DNA of 64,000 nt, from positions 496,001 to 560,000 of the forward strand of contig MU400515.1 in NCBI GenBank assembly GCA_022578965.1. The letters run 5' to 3'. The notes beneath the pieces are model-generated. The model did no database searches and was not told the origin of the DNA. It saw only the letters and a program-made list of their open reading frames with translations. The translations under genes were made by a program, and so were the position numbers. The stretch is from Xylaria sp. FL1777. Lineage: Eukaryota > Ascomycota > Sordariomycetes > Xylariales > Xylariaceae. Below, in pieces: positions 36,079 through 47,653 of the stretch. Within the stretch, counting starts at the first letter, position 1, and each line of letters begins with the position of its first letter.

Positions 36079-36709
36079 TGTATCGTAGTAGAAGGGAGAA
36101 CCGATCCTAGAGAAAATAGAAGGACAGTAGTAGAGCGTGTGCAGTAGAGCCACCTAAAGATTTGCCCTACTTGAAAGGAAGAGTTGGCGAGAATCGTTGG
36201 TGTAAAAGGGTGTGCTGATCGCAGACAGACGTGAGTACCTACATAGTGCAAGTAAAATGTAACACCGAGGACCAGGGTATGGGCCAATTAAATCATCTAT
36301 CTCATAGCCTTGCGAAAGCCTAACCTAAGTATGTATTGCAGCGGGTTATTTGCCAGGTAACCAAGTTGAAATTTCTCAAGCAGCTTACAGTAGAATGTAC
36401 AATCACGCGAGGAAATTACGACCAGGCAATCAAATATCAATTGCAATCATTACCAAGTTACATATATCCCTCCCGCGATTCACTTTAAGACTTGCCAGGG
36501 ACCCCTTCACCCGTACTGTAGTGTGGCGATAGGACATATACCTCACTTTAACGGTAAAAAGACGCCGTTTTGCGGACCGTTTCTCTCTATATAAATTATG
36601 TATAAAATACGCCTGTCTGATATTTGGCTGAGCCGAGCCTGAGCAAAAGCGGCGAGTATGCTAAGCCTAATTTGTCGAGCGCTACAAAATTGGTAAAACC
36701 TAGAACCAG
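36079..36709. other. upstream region of the exonuclease-like gene
   Basis: No gene is seen between the start of the exonuclease-like gene and repeat copy B. Confidence 0.4.
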
Positions 36710-36871
36710 CTAAATCGGTAATATTATTTAAGGCCGACCGAACATATTTCCTCCCAAATGTGGTAAGTCTGGGTAGACAAAAAAATGAGGTCATCATGGA
36801 AGCAACATGATAACATAAGATGAAGTCACACATTTTTTTTTTGGGTTATAGGGGGTGTTTTTTTTTTTTTT
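36710..36871 (+). repeat. dispersed repeat, copy B
   Basis: Second copy of the element at 34188-34375, same orientation, differing by a few substitutions, a 7-bp deletion and T-run length. It ends in GGGTTATAGGGGGTG plus a long T run. High identity implies recent duplication or transposition. Confidence 0.85.
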
Positions 36872-38615
36872 CAAAACAAAAGCCTCCTAAAAAAACTAAC
36901 ATGTCATATGAGTAGCGCTAGCTAACATTGGCATTTATGCTGAAACCGCGTAAATATGCTACCACGGTTGCTCTTGATGAGAAACAAGGCATGGTATATC
37001 CAAAGAGCGCGGTGTTTTATCACAAGAGCCGCAAAAATCGATCTGAAGCTAAAGATGTCCAGGCTTAGTCAGCTATGCTCTTTAAGCTTGCAACCTACGC
37101 AGTATCTAATATTACTTAATACGCTAAGTACCAGGCTGGACAAAGAATAGTAGAATAGGGAGTCTTAGCACAAGGCCGGTGGATATTATAATGCCTAAAG
37201 ATTTCCAGGAATATGACAATTCACATTTAGGCCTAACAAAGACTGATCTCTTGAATCCCCATCTTCTCAGTGTTTTTACCCCGTTGCAGAATATATTGAA
37301 ATAGAAAATACCTGATACATTATACCAAGAGCATAAGTACTAAACTTACCCATATTGACTTGGTTATATGTACGTACTATATATAACTGAGGTGCTTTTA
37401 TACCATTGAAGAGCTACATGTGTAAGTACCTAGGTATTTGTTAACCTGTCATTCATTTTTGCCATTCAAGTTGCTTATGAGTGAATAAGTGAACGCTAGT
37501 TAGATTTAATCTGGTGCAATAATGTACTTTTACACGCCTACATGTACAACCTACTGTGTATACTACAAGTCCAAAAATGGCTAGCCCAGTGAGTCTCGGT
37601 TAGATAAAGACACCGTAGGTACCTCCAGGTAGGTACATATGTAGGCATATGATGTGCCTTAGCTTAAGGTAGCTATGGCTATATCGAAGCTGATTGGCTA
37701 GGCGTGCATGTAGAGGCCTATCCTAGATACCTATTTAATGTTGGCTTGGAACTGCCGCCGTTGTTCCCGCTCCACATTGAAATTCTCTGCAGCATGCAGT
37801 ACAGAAAGCAAGCAGCTCTCCCCTCATCCTCCCATCTTTTTACAACCACTGATCGCTTTCCCCATCTCGCGACCGACCACCCTCATCCGTTTACCATCAC
37901 CACTGCCGTCATCCAAACACCGTCACCCACAACGAGACGACAAAGCAAAACCACGATCGCGATCGTCGCAGCCTTCGATAGCCATCCAGTATCCAATCCA
38001 TCGCGACGCCGCCAACACCAGGGCATCGCTTCGCATTTTTGCGACGCATCCTCTTCCCCTACTGCGTGTTGACTCACTTCATCATCTTTTTCGTTACATG
38101 ACATTCACCTCGGTGCGGAACTACTTCAGTATTCGCATCCTCCCAACCATCCCCATTCAGCCCATCCCTCCCGCGGCAAGTCTTTGCTTCGACTTAGCCA
38201 GCGGGTCCAGTAGTCAATCATACATCACGAACCCCCGTCATTGATCCTTCGTGGCTACCATCGTTGGATCTTCTAGCCTAGCGCCCACCATCTGTTCGTA
38301 TTCATCCAGCTGTCATCGCTCGTGAGACTACTCATCGAGGGGATTCTGGAATCTGCGCAGCCATACTGCGACAGCCGGCCTTGATCGGTAGATTTGACCC
38401 TCCAGGCTGTAACAATCTTCTACCAAGTGTCCTCGTACATTTCATCCTATTTAGTAGTCAGCAGCGTGCTAGAGATCTCTGCTCGTCCAGGTGATAAACC
38501 AACGCCAAACTGAGCGAGCGCTGTTCCTCTGCAAACCTTGCGATACTACTATTCTTGTCTAGCTGCGTATATTTCCTCTGGTCGCCAGTAGTCAAGAGAT
38601 AGCTGAAAAGCCGCC
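36872..38615. other. intergenic and probable long leader of the SEB1-like gene
   Basis: The left part (36872-37690) is AT-rich and featureless. From about 37700 the composition shifts to C/T/A-rich with many CATC/CCATC words, typical of a transcribed fungal 5' leader. Several short upstream open frames lie here, so the SEB1-like mRNA may have a long uORF-bearing 5' UTR. Transcript data would be needed to fix it. Confidence 0.4.
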
Positions 38616-41226
38616 ATGTCGTCGGCAGTAGCAGAGTTAGAGGCTGGCCTGAATGCCATGCAGAACCTGAAGCCTCCCGGAGTGTCTGGGTCTCGTATCG
38701 CCACACTAACCGCTCTCTGTGTGAACAACGTCCAGGTAAGATAGGACATCGTATCCCGCGCGCGATACCGCTTCGGCCTATACTAACTAGAACTCTTTTG
38801 CTGTAGTCCGAGTCCGTGCTTATTCAGAAAATCTACACTCACTTCAAGAAGGCCCCGGCAACGCACAAATTGGGAGTACTCTATGTCGTAGATTCTGTAA
38901 CTCGCAAATGGGTCGACCAGGCGAAACAGCATGGCCAGCCTATCAATAGCTCTGCACAAGATGGAACATACGCTGCTGGCGTCCATAGAGTAACAGAGCT
39001 ACTTCCAGTCTTGATGAATGACATAATTCAGAATGCCCCCGGAGAACAAAAGGTACGCTCTATTTAAATCGCATACTCACATCCCGTACACCGTAATCCT
39101 ACCGGCGCGCAAATGACCAGCCAAGCGGGTTTATGATACTATCAAACAAAGAGTCGAATTCGCTCTCTTGGAGGCTTGCAATCCGTGCCGTTGATGATTC
39201 TGAACCTGCATTTACCTAACCTTGACGAGTAGGAGAAAATTAAGAAGCTCGTTGATATCTGGGAGAAGGGCCAGACGTTCCCCATGTCCATGATTGAGTC
39301 GTTCAAGCAAAAGCTCAATGCTCCACCAGTCTCTCAAAGTAGGTCTTCCAGCTCCTGTTGAAATAATCCTAGACTTCGGGTGCCTCATGCATTCCTACGA
39401 ATTCGTGTGTCTGATTTGTATTTGTTACGCTATAGACGAGTCGACCACGCCCGTGGGTAGCCCCCCCCCTGGCGCCGGCCTTCCAGGTTTGTCCGAGACC
39501 AAACCGTCTGTTACTGAAGCTCCAAATGCAATTATGGAAGCTCTCGCGAACATCGCTCGGCAGAATATCACCGCTCCACCGGCGAGCGTCTCTGTTCCTG
39601 CCGCAGCTAACGCTTTCAGTATACCACTGACACAGCAGGGTGTCGTAGCACAGCAGCCTGCATCACAAAGAACACAGAGTCAATCCTCAACTCCCGTTCC
39701 AGCTCCCTTCCCAGCAGTGGCGCACCCTATGAATGTTCCTAGTTTGCCGTACCAATATGCCCCGCAGGCTCAAACTCAGGCTCCCATCCAGACCCAGCCC
39801 TTTGTGCCTCCGGTGACTGCAAGTAATCAGGCTCCCGGATATCCTGGCGTTGCTCCTGGGGCGCCGGCCGCGGCCGCAGCTGGTGGCGTAGACCCTAATG
39901 TTCAGCAACAACTAATGCTGATCAAACTGCTGTCTGATCAGGGTGTCCCCCCGGATAAAATACCATTGATTATAGCAGGAATACAAAATGGTGGTGCTGC
40001 TGCGGCTGTTCCACCGTCTGCCCCACCCTCTTTGCCTCCGCAGCCTCAACTTCAGCCAGGCCAACAACCCTACGGTAGTCTTTGGGGTCAAGAGGGCTTT
40101 CGATCAGACGAACCACGTGATCGTAGCTTCAACCAAGTGAGATCTCCTCCTAGATACCACGATAGATCAAGGTCGCGCTCTCCTCCACGTCACTGGGACC
40201 AACGTGGTCGTGATTACGGGGGGTTCGGCCCGAACTCGCCTGGTGGTGGACGTATGGACGACCGTGACCGGCGTGGCAGGGGAGGGGATTACCGTCAACG
40301 TAGCCCACCAGGTCGTCGTGGCCGTAGCCCAAGCCCTCCCCAGGATTTCCCTCACCCTGGTGCAAAATGGGTTGAAATCGATAGAAGCTTACCACAGGGT
40401 CATATCAAGGGTATGCTTTTTAGAAATCTTGGATTAACAACCTCGCTAACAACGTGGCAGTATTAAGCAGGACACTTTTTGTTGGAGGTGTGACGTAAGC
40501 AACCACCCTGTGGAATCTTTTGGGCTAAGTGGCTTACTCATGTAACACAGATGTTCTGAGGCCGAGCTCCGGTCGGTCTTTGGCCGCCATGGCCAGGTAC
40601 AGACCTGTATCGTCAACAAGGATAAGCGTCATGCCTTCGTTAAGATGGTTACGCGACGAGATGCCGTTCACGCCAAGGAAGCTATGGAGAGTGGCAGCTT
40701 CAGAGTAAGTCAAGGTTTCCGAGCAGGAATTGGGGTAGTTCATCTAACAAGTTCATAGACACGTTGGGGTGTAGGGTTCGGTCCACGTGATTGCAGCGAT
40801 TACCAAACAGGCATAAGCGTCATCCCAATCTCGAAATTAACGGAAGCCGACAGGAAATGGATGTTGACTGCCGAGTTCGGCGGCAGTGGCGGCCGACCAA
40901 TTGAGACGGGTCTAGTTGTCGAAGAGCCTGACATCGAGATAGGTGCCGGCGTATCCTCTAAGGCTATTAGTCGACGTATGCAAACAGATAAAGGCGGTAG
41001 ACATGGGCCAAAGTCCAGCCGGGGTGGTGATGAAGACGACTTGGGCCGTTGGCGAGGAGGCAAAAGAGACAACCGCCACGACAACGGCACCTCCAATGAC
41101 CAAACCCAAGGTCAGACTGACTTCAGCCAATTCCCGTTTGGTATAGGAACTGGTCCCAATGGAATGCCAGTCTTTCCACCTGGATTCTCTTTCCCCGCCC
41201 CAGACCAGTATAACGGAACCGGATAA
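38616..41226 (+). CDS. SEB1: CID- and RRM-containing transcription termination factor, Seb1/Nrd1-like
   Basis: Couples RNA polymerase II C-terminal-domain phosphorylation to RNA recognition during 3' end formation and termination (role known for S. pombe Seb1 and yeast Nrd1). Seven exons: 38616-38735, 38807-39052, 39233-39338, 39436-40410, 40461-40494, 40551-40704 and 40759-41226, with introns of 71, 180, 97, 50, 56 and 54 bp. All phases fit; product 700 residues. Residues 1-155 are the CTD-interaction domain (LGVLYVVDSVTRKWVDQA, KKLVDIWEKGQTF). A Pro/Gln/Ala-rich linker and an Arg/Ser/Asp-rich segment follow. The RRM is spread over exons 5-7 (SRTLFVGGVTCSEAELRSVF, QTCIVNKDKRHAFVKM). GVGFGPRDCSDY and TGISVIPISKLTEADRKW continue the Seb1-specific hybrid domain. 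The C-terminus is Gly/Phe/Pro-rich. Confidence 0.93.
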
Positions 41227-42256
41227 CGCTTCGGGTGTGGCGGTTAGGGTCTTAGTTTTCTTTGCGGCGGAGTCCATCGGATGCGCATGGTTGCATTGCA
41301 TTGTATCGTGTTTGGCAACACTAGTCCCTTGTATGGTTGCATGAATTGGCGTTAGGGGGGTCGCATTGGCCAACTCATAAGTTGGTCTTATGTACATGAG
41401 TTATGGATCCTATGTTTCAAGGACGAAGCTTATCACCATTTGGACGATAGGCTTCGAAAGACCGTTGCGACCGTGGACATGTAACCGCATGCTTCTCTTC
41501 TTTTCTTGCTCGTAGTTAGATGATACGATAGGTTATTAATGGCTCAGTGCTAGCTCCCGTTAATCAGATCCCATAACTCTAGTTTGTCTGGAATTTCAGC
41601 GTTGTGAGAACGTCTTTGTGGGTGTTACCTATGGATGACGACCACGATTGACACAAGCTACCCTGTAAGCCCAGGTTCATCTCTTTTAATTGGTCGTCAA
41701 GGGAACATAGTTTTATCACTAAAAATTGAGAAGTTCTCTTGTGAGGTAGAGTAAATATGTTTATATGAACCAGCATTAACTAGTACAAATCTAAAAGAGA
41801 AAAATTCAGTGTAGTCATAGGTTAATGTGATGTGTGTTACAATATACATTACATCTTTAAAAATCTTAATAGATGTTAGCCTACGTGGTAACACTCCGAA
41901 GAGGTATAGAATTATGAAAGACTTCAAAGAAGGTAAGAATTCAGTCACACAGCTAAAAGATCTGCGATACTCTAAACTATAGTATCCGGGCTTTTGTATG
42001 TATATACGTTTCCAAGTGGTCATTTCGACGGTCACACCAGGCGCATGTGACATTGAATGTATTATGTTGACTTGCTAAAACTTGACTTAGTGGGCTAGAA
42101 AGAGGTAGGTATCGTTATAACATCAAAACATCCAGTCCTGAACTCCCTCTTTACATGCAACGCCTTTGAAAAAAAAGGGTCTAGTTTTCTCAACTGCCAT
42201 ATATATATATATCGGCCGACCACTGTGTTGGTGCTTATGTGTCTGCTTAGGGTCAA
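41227..42256. other. intergenic between convergent SEB1-like and WD40 genes
   Basis: 3' flanks of both genes. Positions 41690-42070 are AT-rich. No gene with coding character; a (TA)n stretch sits near 42199-42213. Confidence 0.45.
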
Positions 42257-45200
42257 TCACCCCTCAGTGTCATCTTCATTATCATCATCACTATCTGCGA
42301 TGCTAGTTTCGTAATGAAGCTCAATAAGGCGATCGTCAAGCTCAGCTTTGTCCTTCTTTAGCTCTAGCCAGGTAGCGTGATCAAAGATATCTTGATGATT
42401 ACCGCCATCGAAGGACTCCTCTATCCTTGACGGTTGAATATGATTCTCGTGCCAGCCATTGACTAGGCCATCATTACTCTGCTCTAGCTGGCGCGGCAAC
42501 TCAGTTCTTAGGAGATCTGGCTGACATTCCTGCTGATTGTTTTGGAAAGCAATCAATAAAGGCTCGTTTGGGTCCTCGTTTACGTGTGCTTCTGCTCTAA
42601 ATAGGCCGGTTTCCGCGTAATTGATGCCTTGCACAACGCCGACTGTGGGGTCTGGGCAGAGCACCAGCTGAGCTGATCGCAGATATTCTCTAGCGCTCTC
42701 TTGGCCTTCCATAAGCTCATGGAGTGGAGGTACTTCATGATGAGGTATGAACGGACGTGGTCGGCGAATAGAGCGCTGGCTACCGCTGCTCGTCTGTACA
42801 TTCAGGAAACCTGCAGAGAAACCCGCAGGATTCGGTGGCGGATCTTCGTTCTCGGGATCTTCTAACGCCAACAAGTAAACTCTCCCACTAGCATCTCCAA
42901 TAACTAGCCTAGTGTTGTCTGGAGAGAAAGCGCCGTAGGTAATAGGAGCTGCGACTTCGATGAGGTCTTTGACCAGGACGCCTCTGCCGTGTCGAATATT
43001 CCAGACCTTAACCACGCCGTCGGACGATCCCGTATATAGACGGTCACTCGTAGTTGCCCATGCTGTAAACTTAACACCCACGTCTTCCTCCTCTCTTAGG
43101 CCTATAAGCTCCTCAACAGGATCTAGAGACGTGTTAATTGCGTATTTCGTTCAGGAGGTCTGGCCTTACTTACCACCATGCTCCAAGACACACATAGGTA
43201 AGTCGCTCGCGGCCGTGTCCCATATGTAAACCTTGCCATCTGTGCAGCTAGCTGCTACATATGAATAATTAAGGCTGTTGGGCCTATTCTCATGTTAGTT
43301 AACAATATCTATCGGGGTAAAAGTAATGATATGTAATACATTATAGATAGTTCGTTGATATCAACAGCGGCACAGTCCAATGTTTTGATGGCACTATATT
43401 GGCCTGTCTCGTTGTTCATTTCGAAAAGTCGGATTTGTGTCCGAACAGTCTGATCTGTCTTCTCTAAAGACTGAGAGGCCGAAGTAGCAGCAGCAAAACT
43501 AGCACGCGAAGGGTGCCAGGCCACCTCAAACACGTTTTGCGTTTTTGCACTGTTTACTTTGACTTGGGTCCTGGTACTAGTATCCCAAAGACAAAGCTCG
43601 CCAGAGTTGCGTTTATCTTCAGGTATTTGGTCATCCTCTCCAGTCGGACTTCTGGGAGAATAGCCGATAAGTAGAAGATGACTGACACTGGGGGCTAAGC
43701 CCCATCTGATGGCGGCTGGATAATAAGCCCACTTCTCAGAGGGCACATAATCTTCATCATGTACTCTAGTGCACGAATAAGAGTCATATGGGCTACCTGA
43801 TATATTGGAAAAATCAATATGGTAGACCCTTACTGCCTCCGTCGGGACGTCGGCAGCTGTGGCTACGGTAGCAGTGCCATTTTTAGACGCAACGACAAAG
43901 TTAACGCGCCCCCCATGCTCCCAGGACCCTATGGCTAAGATTGAGCCGTTTCCAGGCTTCCAGATTTTCACAGTTTTGTCAAAGCTAGATGTAAAAGCTA
44001 GCTCGCAAGTCGGATCGTAATCGGAGGATACCACAGACGTAAAGAGCCATGGGTCTTGGCTTGCAACCATTGAGTGTAGGGCATTATTTCCACTAGATAC
44101 GATGGGACGGATGATTCGGTGATCCGGATAGGCGCGTAAGGTGTTTGTTACAGCAGACCCTAGTAGAAGGTTCCCAGGTTTGTTGTATTGCTGGTTATGG
44201 GAATCGGAGTGAGTGGTTGTGCCACAGACAAAGTCAGTGTTAGAAAGCCAGCTAACAGTCATAATGTCGCCAGCACAGTTCGTCCACTCAACCTGTGGCT
44301 CTAGATAGTCTTCTCGGTTACTCTTGACAGTAGTTATGAAGTTCTGATAAGTTCGACCTGCCCCTAGTCGGTTGCCAGTAATTTCTCTTGACAACAATAA
44401 AGCTGGCATCTTGTTGGCTCGACTTGCCTCGCTCTGAGCTACAGAGTTGCCTTTTTCGATAAAGAGAGATTTTGGTATCGAATTAAGCTTCTTTTCAAAC
44501 AGGTCTTTCAGAAAGTTCGTGATATCGTTGGAGGAGCGTTTCCTCAGAGAGGGTGGTGGGGAATCATAACCAATATATCCCTTGGCGTGAATCTCGGCCA
44601 AGCTAGTTCCGATGCCAGGTACCTTCTTAAGGATATTGCGTAGGTCTCGGAGAATTGATCTTTGGCTGTTAATAAATGGTTTACCATATAATTGTCTTGC
44701 CAAGCGCTGAAGGTAGTGAATTTCAGCGTCGTTCAAGTCGACGTGAAAGACTTGAGAGACGGGAGATCTGCCAAGTGTGAGAGGCAGAAAGGTCTTTTCA
44801 ACGGTTGAAATGATCTGCTGCCGTTCTACGGCTGGCAAGTATGGACGTAGAGGTAAACCAAATGAACGAGGGTGTGTTGCTTCCGATACTGAATTGTACG
44901 CTTTTCCTGACTGCCATTGACTCGCTTTGGCTCTAGTACGTAGTTGCTGTGGGGATACCGGTCCTTTTTGCGGTCGATAATGAGTGGGAAGTGTACGTAT
45001 GGCAGGCTGCGATGAAGCAGATACCTCAGGCTCTTCTAGCTCATGAGGGAGTTCGTCAAGGCTGGACCGGGGATTGTAGCTGCCAAAGTCATCGTCGCCA
45101 GCATTGTCAACATCACTGGCTTCGTCGCCCTCGCCAGCATCGACAATGTCAATGTCAATGTCACCAGCAATGTCACCGGCATAGTTGCTGTCACTATTTT

Positions 45201-45924
45201 CGGCATTGTCACCATCACCACTGTCGTCGAGGGTATTATCAGATTCCTTCTCTATAGAAGGGAGGATTGCGGGGACGGGGACGGGGATGGGAGTGATGGT
45301 GGTGGGAAGAGTAGCAGCAGCAGCAGCAGTAGCAGCAGCGACAATAGCAGCGGTGACAGTTGTGACAGCAGTGGCAGTGGCAGTGGCAGTAGCGGTGGAA
45401 GGCACGGGGATCGAGTTCGAGGCAGCGCGACGGTAGTCCTAAAGTAGATGCCATTGGCTGTCAGCACTCACTCACTCACGCGCTCACTCAATCGCTCCTT
45501 CTCGTGGGGGAGTGCTTACCGGGAGCGCTGCGAGCTGGGTCACGAGCCTGTGAACGCCGGCCGCAATGATGGACTCGACCGTCGGCGCCAGACGTCCCCT
45601 CCCTTGGCTGAAGTAGCGCTGGAAGTCCTTGTCAACAATCAGCCTCGTAACCTTGGCTCCGAGCTTGTCCACGTCGTAGATGTCGGGCGAGAGTGCCGCG
45701 GTGGCGCGTTCGATGTGTGGGAATACCTGCTCCTCCAGGCATTTACCCAGCGCCGCCGCCAGCTCATGTCGTCGGCGTTGCTCGTCGCGAGCGCGGAGCT
45801 CCGGAGAGGGCACGCCTATCCGTTGTCGTTTCCAGGGACGGACATCTGCATTGTCACCTGTTAAATCAATGATATCTATAGCTGCGTTGGGCGGTGCGGT
45901 CGAGATATGACCGCGGGTTGCCAT
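42257..45924 (-). CDS. large WD40-repeat protein with N-terminal SIM-like motif
   Basis: Unnamed fungal WD40 scaffold of unknown function. Four exons on the minus strand: 45924-45520, 45438-43340, 43283-43174 and 43122-42257. Introns are 81, 56 and 51 bp with matching phases; product 1159 residues. Residues 15-23 read AIDIIDLTGD, a hydrophobic-acidic core like SUMO-interaction motifs. Next come a helical domain, an Ala/Thr/Pro low-complexity run and a long Asp/Glu/Gly/Asn acidic tract. The central to C-terminal part carries WD40 blades (AFTSSFDKTVKIWKPGNG, ELCLWDTSTRTQV, CTDGKVYIWDTAAS, YTGSSDGVVKVWNIRHG, LVIGDASGRVYLLAL). The tail is coiled and acidic (DSDDDNEDD). Architecture suggests a chromatin or ubiquitin-pathway adaptor, but that is inference. 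Confidence 0.85.
45313..45401. repeat. imperfect CAG/GCAGTG trinucleotide-rich tract inside exon 2 of the WD40 gene
   Basis: AGCAGC and GCAGTGGCAGTGGCAGT repeats encode, on the minus strand, an Ala/Thr/Val low-complexity run. The same DNA gives a spurious serine/glycine-rich frame on the plus strand. Confidence 0.7.
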
Positions 45925-45939
45925 ATTCGCAGGACGATT

Positions 45940-46260
45940 TAACGTTGTAATAGTTTAAAACACATTTGTAATTAACAGGTGTTAAGCTAAAGTTGTAGAT
46001 TAAGTGGGTCTTTGTTTGTTTTTTAAAAATTAAATAATATTTATGTTATTTTTAAAGTTTAATAGTTAAGTTTTATTTAAAAAAAAACTTTAATTAATAT
46101 TAATTAATTAGTTATTATTATTTAAACTTTAAATATAATATATTATATAAGCATATTTATAATAATTATATAATAAAATAAAAATTATTAATAAATAAAA
46201 AGTATATTAGTTATACCATAGGTTATTTTTTATATATGATGTTTATGACATGTTTAGATC
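45940..46260. other. extremely AT-rich block
   Basis: Nearly pure A/T, dominated by TTAATTAA, TATTATTA and TATATA words, with very few C or G. No coding frame. In filamentous ascomycetes such blocks often mark repeats mutated by RIP (C-to-T in duplicated DNA); here no source element is recognisable. Confidence 0.7.
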
Positions 46261-47653
46261 AATTATCAAGCTATTTGAGCAACTCTTGTCATGGGTAATT
46301 ACAGCTTACCAAGTAAGTAAAGAGTACATTGTGTGCTATGACCAGACAAGGCATATGAATAAAGTGCAGTTCAATTCTCACTAGCGCTATATGGTTATTC
46401 ACCACTGGCTTATCTAGCATAAAATAATATGATACAGCACTTTCCCCCGCTTTTAGAACGCAAAATAGCCCTGTAGCTAACGCTAGCAAGGCTTGAGGTC
46501 GTTGGGCTAAACCGTTCAAAGGGATGTAAAAGTCCAAGGAATCCTGTAGTGAACCATATGGTATAGTGGGGTTTAAGTTAACCACCATAACTAAGGGCTT
46601 AAGCTTATCTCATAATTCTCCCCTTTTTAAGGGTTTTTTTCATAAAGGTTTTAAAATATTAATATTAATTGCTTAACATTATTGCTTAATTTATACAAAA
46701 AAATCTATTCAAGTAATTACTTAATTATATGTTACCTCTAAAAACAAAATTTACTTAGAGAATGTTGTAACAATTACACCAATAAGCCCCTGGCTGAACC
46801 GTTGTCCCAAAAGGGTACAAGATTCCAAGTTGCACTCAACCTTGGGATCTGGGCTTATATTGGCAGGTCTGGGTCTTCTGTACTGGTTTACGCACCAGGT
46901 TCTGTAGCTAGGTCGTAACAAATGTGTCTCGTTTAATCAATAACCCACCATTAGTTAAGTCATGTTCCTAGTAAAAGGGTAAAAGACTCCAAGTTGCCAA
47001 GGTCAGATAGCGCGGTGACTGTTAACCCGTACGCCACAATGCCACTTTACCAATATACTTCCAAATACCCACTAAAGCCGAGTCGAAACTTTATATTAAT
47101 CAAGTTACTACATACATACTTGAAGAATCTACTTTCCAGCTCGTGGCATTCATGTTTGCTCCCCAAGGTATAAATCCCCAAGGTATAAACACATACAGGC
47201 TTTGGGCCACGTATAGCGGTTCAAAATACCCAAGTGCCATGTTGGTTAAGTGTAAGCCTCAACAAGCCAAGGTTACATCTAGCAGTTCCACTTAAACCGC
47301 TATAGCAAACAAGAGTTGTCCCACTACGCTATAGGCCTGCATATTAATTAGCCATAAGGTATTAGTTAATATGTTTAATAAAATATTATGTAATAAATGA
47401 TAAGTTTCATTTGTTTGTACATAGTGATATTTTAGTTGATTTATAGGCGGTGTGACTGGCCTGGCCAGGTGACCAATGGAATGACATAGCCAATGGTAAT
47501 AGACAACAGAGAGAAGACAGTGGAGGTGGAGGTAGATATCCAATGAAATGGTATTATAATAGATACACGTGCTTCACTATCACCACATAGCTCTAAATAC
47601 TTTAGGTAGGTAAGACTACAGCAACCGAGTACCATCTATTCTTAACCTGCTCT
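46261..47653. other. AT-rich, decayed non-coding region with short internal repeats
   Basis: No gene. A 25-bp word occurs twice (46809-46833 and 46973-46997) with two mismatches, and CCCCAAGGTATAAA is tandemly duplicated near 47160-47188. Consistent with a mutated repeat remnant, but its class is unknown. Confidence 0.5.

Noticed and set aside
37704..38244. Overlapping Pro/His/Thr-rich plus-strand frames
   Set aside because: C/T-rich leader composition generates them; no conserved domain. Kept only as possible uORFs.
41697..42053. 118-aa minus-strand frame in AT-rich intergenic DNA
   Set aside because: AT-driven composition, no motif, no good context, and lies in the 3' flank of the convergent genes.
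45043..45447. Ser/Gly-rich 134-aa plus-strand frame
   Set aside because: Antisense reading of the acidic and alanine-rich low-complexity tract of the WD40 gene.
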